Assembly: GCA_030248295.1 (NCBI GenBank)
Contig: JASANH010000554.1
Span: forward strand, 186,001-250,000
Length of the DNA: 64,000 nt
DNA from: Mesodorylaimus sp. YZB2_4
Lineage: Eukaryota > Nematoda > Enoplea > Dorylaimida > Dorylaimidae
Direction of reading: 5' to 3'
The notes below the pieces were generated by a model. It saw nothing but the letters and a program-made list of their open reading frames with translations, did no database searches and had not been told where the DNA came from. Position 1 is the first letter of the stretch. Each line of letters begins with the position of its first letter. The position numbers and the translations under genes are program-made. Below are positions 57,111 to 64,000 of this stretch, piece by piece.

Positions 57111-57933
57111 GGACGGCGTACAGACTGTATATACAGTATTACCTGTACGGCCTTAGAATAAAGATCGGTCGGTCTCGACAGCTGCGAGTCGGACGATTCA
57201 ATGATCAACTTTGTTCGAGAACTCGTACCAATAAGTTACCTCTCTGTCTCCAGTCCGTCGCTTCGTTACTGTCATAAATTTTTCATCACTTGCTCCATGG
57301 TATTTTCTTATTGTTACGCCGTCGACCTTCGACTTTTGCCCATCTAACGAGATAATATACTGCTACCAGATACTTAACAATAAATTTCACATGACAAAGT
57401 TCTAATCCAGTGCGTTTCAAAATTCAAATTTTCCAGGAGCATTGTCACATTTGGCTATGGTCTCAAAGTATTATGGATAATATTTCAGCTTCCAAGGATC
57501 TATGATTCAGGAATTTCTAGGGAAGAGAAAATCGGATCGGAAAACTGTGGAATAATACTGTGTGATTGCCATCGTACGAATGCTTTGGTCCGACAAATAG
57601 ATAAATGCGTGGATGGATGGCGGGCTCGTTGCCTCTGCGAATGTCACGGGCGAGTGTTCGACTTGCGGTCATTTCCCTTCATTGCAGGCCCCATGTCCAC
57701 CCAATTTTGGAGCTTGTGACACCACCTTTACTGCTCTGACGTCTTTCATCTGCTGATTGAACTAATAGATCTTATAAGGGGAAGATAAAAACAAGATTAA
57801 ACCTGCCGCAGAAGGGACTGCAGCTGATGAATGACTGCAGATGCAGCTGCTGTACATAGTACGCCATGCAGAATATGAAATTGCGTAGAAGCAAAGTAAA
57901 CAATTACGTTATACTGTAGTAGATAGATATACT
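57111..57933. other. Upstream region of the DEG/ENaC gene
   Basis: A perfect palindrome CTGTATATACAG at 57125-57136 ends 14 bp before the assigned ATG. Read on the minus strand it could be a splice acceptor (tatatacag) for a 5' UTR exon, or part of a TATA region. No other gene is seen. Confidence 0.35.
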
Positions 57934-58315
57934 GCCGCGGTGGTGCAGCGGCTCGGCATTCGTCTCTCCATATTGCTTGGGAGCGAGTGGCTGGACTCGT
58001 CTTGGGTTCGATCCCCGTTGATGGAGGTCAGTTTGCGAGGCCGAGGGGTGACTCACCCAGTTCCGTCGAGGTGCTCCGAGTGGAGATGAAAGCCAAACTA
58101 TTAGACAATCTTGGGTTTCAAGACGGACAGGATTCGCCCACCATTGTCTGAGGAAGCCGGTGCCCAGTCCAGTATGCCCTCGCGTGGAGGTGCTCCTAAT
58201 GGACACGCAGAGGGACGCTGCTGTGTCTGGGTCGGCCTCGCACAGCCCTGCATAAGGTTTTGCTGCTGGCTGGCTGCAGACAAAACGAGCATCGACCCAC
58301 AAAAATTTCAAAAAT
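57934..58315 (+). repeat. SINE-B, long tRNA-headed repeat, copy 1
   Basis: The head gccgcggtggtgcagcggct cggc (A-box-like) and cttgggttcgatccccgttg (B-box) start the unit. A body with gtcgaggtgctccgagtgga and atgccctcgcgtggaggtgc tcctaatgga follows, then an A-rich end (acccacaaaaatttcaaaaa). The body matches 62608-63070 block by block. Confidence 0.82.
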
Positions 58316-59314
58316 ATACAACATTGATGAGCGTCTCAAACCAAGCACGTCTCCACATCAGATAGGTGCCCTCCGCATTTAACCTTCATTACAGTAGAAA
58401 TAACGCAGCATAAGCCAATGACGCATATTCGGGGGCGGCTTTTCTGGCATCTTTTTAATTCCACCTAATTTAATCTGTTCACAAAAACATGGCTAACGAT
58501 ATGTGAGTCCGAGTACTTTACTACAGCGCTCAGGCCCGTGAGAAAGAAAGCAGATACAATAAAAAGATCAAAATCGATTGCCGCCTGTATAGGAATTTGG
58601 TGGGCACGTTTTTTGTCCTCTCTGTCGACAAAGTAAGAGTTCGAAGTCATTCTTCTTTGCCAGCCAAATCGATGACAGCAATAACATACAGTATGCTCAG
58701 GCAGGCATTGTGTAGGTCACGTCAAGTGCGATCGACGTCATTTTTTTTCGTAGTCTCTTACACAACTGCAGCATAGCAAATGATGTTATGCAAGAATGCT
58801 AATAATTTCTTGTGCCAGTATGCCACCTTGTGAAACTGCCAAATTAATTGGATATATAAGTTATTAGCTCGCGGTACCACCGCTCTTAAAGTGCATTTCC
58901 ATCACAAGACGACTTCGGACTACTATAGTGCAATGCTATCACATATCATCATTTCTTATCGCCAGATGAAAATTCAGCTTAGTATCGGGCTCATTTTCAG
59001 ACACGCATGGCTATAATTCCTTAAGCGCAAGCGCACTTTTGTACGTCGGTACTGGTAAGCAGAAAATCTCCCGTTTCGACTAGTCTTATCATGCCTGCAT
59101 TCCTCTGCCAGCTACGAGAATGTCGTCATATTTATTCGTCCTTATCACAACGCACCACATTAGTGCTTTTCGGAGTGTTGCAGCATCTTTACTTTTTAGG
59201 AAGCACCCAATAATTGAAGCACCATTTTGAATCTCTCAGGGCATACAAAGTCTTTCTATCCAGTATTTCTAATCACTTAGCTACATGCAATGGCAGGATG
59301 GAGGGCGAGCGCGT
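58316..59314. other. Intergenic, no gene seen
   Basis: 3' side of the sugar transporter gene. No gene or repeat was recognised. Confidence 0.4.
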
Positions 59315-61627
59315 TTAGCACTCATCATCCTTGACTACGAGACCATTACGGAACTGCATCTCTGGACTATAAGCTATCCTCGCATCACCCCAGTTTTGTT
59401 TCCTGCTCCAAGTCTTCATAATCTCATCGATTGTCCGATTCTTAGTTTCTGGCATTTTCCACCAAAGAAATACAGTGCAGATAGCAGTTGGAATAATAAA
59501 CAATAGGAAGCTCCAAGCGCCCACAGCTTCTTGCAATGGCAGATAAATCAAGCCACAGACCAGACCCGATATCCAATTTACCGTGATCGATACTGAGGCA
59601 CCGATCGATCGCACCGAATGCGGTGTTGATTCGGATGAGATAAACCAGGCGATAGGTCCTGGGCCGATGTTGAACACAGTCACGTGGATCATGATGGCCA
59701 CCAATGAGACGTACGAGGGCCACGCCAGGCTACGATCGTATTGGGAGACAAGTGAGAATGCCATAAACACGATATCACATACAATACACGCGATTAATCC
59801 CAGCAACATCAACGGACGACGACCGAATCGATCAATCAGGGGCAAAGCGATAAAAGCACCCGAAAGATTGAATATGGATGTGATCATGGAAAAGAGCGGC
59901 GCTTCCGATTCCGAAACACCAACCGACATGAATATGTCCGTGCTGTAGGTGAACACTGCAGTGATACCAGTGGCGATCTGTGCGATATTGATCACAGCGC
60001 TCATAAATATGGGCCACCATAAATCAAAGTCTGATAGAGCTTCCTAAAACAATATTGCTCAGATCAGATCAGGTACCCTCGTCTTGGCCCTCAGAAAGTC
60101 ACCTCCTCAGACTGTTTTCTGTCTGCTTCGAAAAGCATGAATATCAAGGTGAGAAAGTTTCAAGTCTGGCACGGTAGGCAACTACAAGTGACGGGTGGAC
60201 GACATAGCTAGGCGCGCATCTCTGTCTGCTGTAGGCACAGTAAATGTACATCAAAGCGGTAGTTCCATAAAAACACCAATAGCCGCCTTAAATAGACGCC
60301 TCCTTGGAGGATATTTGAGGAAATATACCCGTACATGAGCCAATAGTAAACAAGTGTATGGACTCACACTAAAGCACCGGCGACTAAAACCCTGGCACCA
60401 CTAGAATCAAGTGAGTTCGTTGCATTCCTCATCATAGGACGTCTCACTCTCGTACTTTAGCCTGCAGGCGCAGGAGGGAGTGTGCCACACCAAAGTCGGC
60501 GGAACAAAGTTGTTGTTAGTGGTTTGATGCAGTACTGTACAGTGGAAGCCACATAGGCGGAGCAAAGTCGTCGAAACAGTGCTTCTAACCTTTATCCGCA
60601 GAAGGAAAAACTGATTCGTGACTGAAAAATTAAACGGTGAATTGACAAATTGTACTTGGTAAAAGGCGAGCTTCTACATAGTTTGTATGCGCATCGTTTT
60701 TCAAGATTCATTGAGCACTGCCCCCCTCACCCTACCTTTTCCTGTTTGCGCCAGTCAAGCTTGGCATGAACACATGCTCCTGGTCATCCCGACATTCTGT
60801 CATCCCCATCGATCCATCCCCCGCCCCGCCCGTTTGTGCGAGCTTACCCTCAAACTCAATTCTTCTTTGGCCAGTTCTTGCTCTTTTCGAAATTCATCCA
60901 GCACTTCTTCCATGTCCGCCTTTTCCCCGTGAAAGTATTTTATCGATTCTCGCGCTTTCAATTCATTCTTTGCAGTCAACAACAAGTGCTTGGGGCTTTC
61001 AGGGAACATCCAAAATGTGGCCAGTTGTATAACCGATGGTATGGCTGACAGAGCTAATAATAATGGCCACAATTCTTCAGTCCCCAGCAATTGTGGCAGT
61101 GCAACAATTTGCGAAATTAATGTTGTCATTGTGATAAACAAATTTACGAAACTCGCAGTCACACCCCGAAACTTGACTGGACTGCACTCAGTCAAGTACA
61201 TGCCCAACAATCCTGTGGCCAAACCAGAATTTACGCCGACTATGAATCGACCAATAGTTAGCATTTCCATGGAATTTGCAATTTTCGATAACCCCATTAA
61301 TAAGGAGGCCAAAATGGACACCATGTTATTGATGACTAGAAGACTGTATTTGCGACCATAGTGCTCGGCCAGAAACATGGTCGACCATGCCCCCACGATG
61401 CCACCAATCATATAAACATTGGCGATGAATGCCCAAAGTAGGGAGAGATGTGAGCTCGTTAGGACAGTACCGTAATGAGCATAGGTCGATTCGTTGACGA
61501 AGTTTTCAAGGATTGTTTGTGGAATATTGACTACACCCAAATGATAGCCGTCCGGAAATATGCATAATGCCGATATCGATACAGTACTAAGTATCAATCG
61601 AAAATTTGGAAGTTTTTCAAAAGCCAT
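59315..61627 (-). CDS. Facilitative sugar transporter (GLUT/SLC2A-like MFS)
   Basis: Exon 1 is 61627-60848 and exon 2 is 60043-59315, phase 0; 502 residues. Twelve-helix major-facilitator layout with the family marks: EHYGRK after TM2, GRFIVGVNSGL, YLTECSPVKFRG, PESPKHLL at the end of the first half, IDRFGRRP after TM8, GPGPIAWFISSE in TM10 and PETKNRT after TM12. It likely moves hexoses or related polyols across the plasma membrane. The usual QQLSGIN of TM7 reads AQIATGITAVFTYST, so the substrate may differ from glucose. The Met at 61627 was chosen over an upstream in-frame Met at 61717 because it gives a normal short cytosolic N-terminus before TM1. Confidence 0.93.
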
Positions 61628-62502
61628 GATCAAAATCGGACTCGTAAATTGTTGAGACACAAATGCGAGAATGTTATGGAAGCAACTTTGTGGAAACAGG
61701 ATAGTTTTACTTTTCAATCAATCGATGAGTCCTGGTTGCTGGTGCTTGATAATGGCTGTTTAAACAAAAGCACCTTGTAAATAGAAGACTTCTGCTAGTG
61801 CACAAGCTCGAAGCACCGAAATGACAAGCCTAATAGGGGTGTAAAACGAGATAGTGGAATCGAAAAGTGCGAAGCTTGCCTGCCCTGCTGATGCAACTAA
61901 ACACACACTGCAGCGAGATAAGAGCCTGCTGGTGCCCGGCTAGCAGACAAGGCTGCAGAAAAACGTAAGTGCCTCGGAGAAGGAATGTAGGTACCAGCTA
62001 GGAGGAGGGAAATCGATATGGCAGGATGTGGAGAGCCAACTCGTGGTAAATTGGATTTGTGGCCAAAAAACACAAGATTCACTTTTCCCGCGAATCTGCT
62101 TAACAGAAGTCGAGATGAATGGGTGTCTGGCCACTGAATTCTCGGGTTGTGCGATGCATCAGGATACAGTGGCGATGCCTGAGAAGGATATTCTCAAAAT
62201 TACTGCTCGGTAGAATACAACGTCACGAATGGGGAGAACTGGAAAGGTGACAGGCACAAACACAAACTGGTTTCAGCAATACAGGAATAAAAATTGAAAA
62301 GATTGTTAAGACATGTGGTAATGAGAATCTGGGTTGACAAAAATGGTCTAAAGCTCAATGGGCAAATTTATCGTGAACGATGGCCCGAAAATTTTTTTGT
62401 TGGTGTTTTTTGGTCAAGTTTGGGTAGTTTGGGTCAGGTTTCGATCACTGTAAAGAATGGCTTGAGAAGGAAAAAGACGATGTTTTTCCTATGCCGGTCG
62501 TG
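61628..62502. other. Upstream of the transporter, no gene seen
   Basis: No supported open frame or repeat. Confidence 0.35.
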
Positions 62503-62580
62503 ACCTAGTAGACCTAGTGGCTTCCTCTCAGGCCGGGTACGCAGTTACAAAGGAGGATTCGACTCCCGCTTGGGTAAAAA
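62503..62580 (+). repeat. SINE-A head fragment
   Basis: gtcgtgacctagtagaccta gtggcttcctctcaggccgg gtacgcagttacaaaggagg attcgactcccgcttgggta aaaaatt keeps the SINE-A A-box and B-box order. It is directly followed by a SINE-B copy. Confidence 0.65.
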
Positions 62581-62607
62581 ATTAATGTCTCGCATGTAAG
62601 CACTTTG

Positions 62608-63070
62608 GCGGCCGCGGCGGCGCAGCGTTTCGGCATTGGTCTCTCCGTATTGCTTGGGAGCAAGTGACTGGACTCGTCCCGGGCTCGACCCCCGGTGAGG
62701 GAGGTCGGCTTGCAAACCATAAACCCTCGCACGCCAGGCCGTTGGTGACTTGCCCGGTACCGTCAAGGTGCTCCGAGTGGAGAGACGGTAGCCAAGCGAG
62801 GAGACGTCTCGGCTGTCGAACACCGACAGGGTTCACAGCCCGCCCGCCATCGTCCGAGGAAGTCGGTGTCCTGTCTAGGATGCCCTCGCGTGGAGGTGCT
62901 CCTAGTGGAGACACGCAGAGGGAACTCCCGTGAGAGCTGGTCACATCACGGCCTAGCTTATCATAACATGACTGCTGGCCGGCTAGGGGAAAAACGGGTT
63001 GGAAGTTCCCGTGGGGGAAGTTGGAAGTTCCCGTGGCCCCGCGGCGCGGGGCCCAACCCACAAAATTTAA
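62608..63070 (+). repeat. SINE-B, copy 2
   Basis: The head cggccgcggcggcgcagcgt ttcggc ... ccgggctcgacccccgg and the body blocks (gtcaaggtgctccgagtgga, atgccctcgcgtggaggtgc tcctagtgga) are shared with the copy at 57934. The 3' end contains gttggaagttcccgtgg twice and an A-rich tail. The open frames in it are incidental. Confidence 0.82.
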
Positions 63071-63483
63071 AAAAGAAAAAGAATCATAAGAAGATTTAGC
63101 ATTCAACGCTAGACGATGAATGACCGATCGATCGATCTCCTGCGAGTGCTCGAACGACTTTCTTCTTTTGGCACTTAATCTTTGACTTATTCTTCTAGTC
63201 TTTGCATAAATGCCCGTCCGAAATTCCGAACTTGTGGATCGCTAATTGAGCGCTGTGATCGAAGGCCTTTGCAACTGTGGTCCTTTTCTTCCTGCTTGAC
63301 CTACAGCCCGATGCAAGCTCTTGTAACAGCTGGTAATATCTTCTCCTGTCTTGTAGAACATAGGCATGGCTAGGCATGGCATGGCACACCTTCAAATTGG
63401 AAGTGAAGACGCGAATGACCTCTCATGATCGAGATTTGCAAAGTGGAGCTAGTGCTAACAGAAATTACTTGTGGGCCCATCAG

Positions 63484-63625
63484 GGTCGTGGCCTAGCGGG
63501 TTAAGGCGTCTGCCTCTCACGCTGGGTGCGCACTTACGGGGAGGGTTCAACTCCCGCCTCTATGAAAAGTGATTGTCAAATATGTGTTTCTTAGCTCTCG
63601 AGTGCGCTCGAGTGCGCTGTTCTTA
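63484..63625 (+). repeat. SINE-A, best-preserved head
   Basis: gtcgtggcctagcgggttaa ggcgtctgcctctcacgctg ggtgcgcac ... gggttcaactcccgcc, then aaaagtgattgtcaaatatg tgtttctt ... ctcgagtgcgct. The A-box (TGGCCTAGCGGG) and B-box (GGTTCAACTCC) fit the RNA polymerase III consensus. The tail shows it is a SINE rather than a tRNA gene. Confidence 0.85.
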
Positions 63626-64000
63626 AACATCTACATCCGACGCCGACAGGTGTCAACGCAGAATTTCAAGGTCTATCGTTTGGTACGGGTACACGCATTG
63701 CAAAGTTGTGACCTACGTCTCTGTGAGCTGTGCGTGCAGCTCTTTTCACTGTGGATTTCTAGGAAACACCCTGTTAAATCTGGCTGGACATGCTGCCCGG
63801 TTTTTCTTTATCGATTTTTCGTGATTTGGGTGATATGACAAGACACTGATCTTTGATCTCAAAGAACCTGATTATCTGTTCAATATGCGGAAGCAAAGAA
63901 GCAAAGATTCAGCGCTATTCGTAAAAAGACGTGTTGCCCGTGTGTCATCTGGGCCTGTCTAAATTCTGACATGCACAATCGACCTCGTATAGTGGCAGCA
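63626..64000. other. Window end, no gene seen
   Basis: The open frame at 63569-63838 overlaps the SINE and is not supported. Confidence 0.35.

Noticed and set aside
58111..58365. Plus-strand frame of 84 residues, and similar ones at 62545-63106
   Set aside because: They lie inside SINE-B copies.
63484..63560. Possible tRNA gene
   Set aside because: The A and B boxes are good, but the same unit with the same tail occurs many times in both orientations, so it is a SINE head. I could not draw a full cloverleaf.
1..64000. CRISPR arrays, operons, bacterial promoters or terminators
   Set aside because: No regularly spaced direct repeats with unique spacers are present. Spliced genes show this is an animal nuclear sequence.

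Overview
The window is nuclear DNA of a multicellular animal. Genes are split by GT-AG introns with short T-rich acceptors (ttttcag or ttttag) and mostly gtaag donors. Some introns are only 56-60 bp and others exceed 2 kb. tRNA-derived SINEs, foldback MITEs and a mariner element fill introns and spacers. An adipokinetic-hormone-type octapeptide precursor, DEG/ENaC channel, MKK4, NudE and TOB point to an ecdysozoan. I cannot fix the phylum from sequence alone: a basal nematode, tardigrade or chelicerate would all fit. All gene models are hand-spliced; reading phase closes across every junction listed unless stated otherwise.

Layout. 0.2-1.3 kb: 3' end of an alpha-L-fucosidase gene (+). 2.0-5.7 kb: a head-to-head pair, a secreted metalloproteinase carrying three Cys-rich modules (-) and a secreted protein with the same three modules but no protease (+). 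7.3-9.9 kb: two paralogous Tyr/Trp/Pro-rich proteins (-). 10.9-12.2 kb: a complete but inactivated DD37D mariner-family element. 12.9-24.6 kb: a tandem pair of MKK4-type MAP kinase kinases (+) with the same intron positions through the kinase domain; the first is diverged and the second conventional. 26-28 kb: NudE (+). 28.6-33.4 kb: a TOB/BTG antiproliferative gene (+). 37.7-38.6 kb: a small secreted LDLa-domain protein (-). 40.4-45.0 kb: a coiled-coil protein with W-repeats (MAP9/CCDC181-like, +). 47.1-47.7 kb: an AKH precursor (+). 49.1-57.1 kb: a 13-exon gene for a roughly 2,120-residue DEG/ENaC channel (-). 59.3-61.6 kb: a GLUT-type sugar transporter (-). The remainder is repeats and non-coding DNA.

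The most unusual object is the DEG/ENaC gene. Between the first transmembrane helix and the channel's Cys-rich extracellular core it carries a C-type-lectin-like domain, preceded by an RFRR site, and about 1,430 Ser/Thr-rich residues resembling a mucin. Other notable points are the protease and its protease-less neighbour, the AKH octapeptide QLTFSSNW, an altered glycine loop plus a 43-residue insertion in the first MKK4 copy, and a strong excess of the heptamer TACTGTA/TACAGTA in non-coding DNA.
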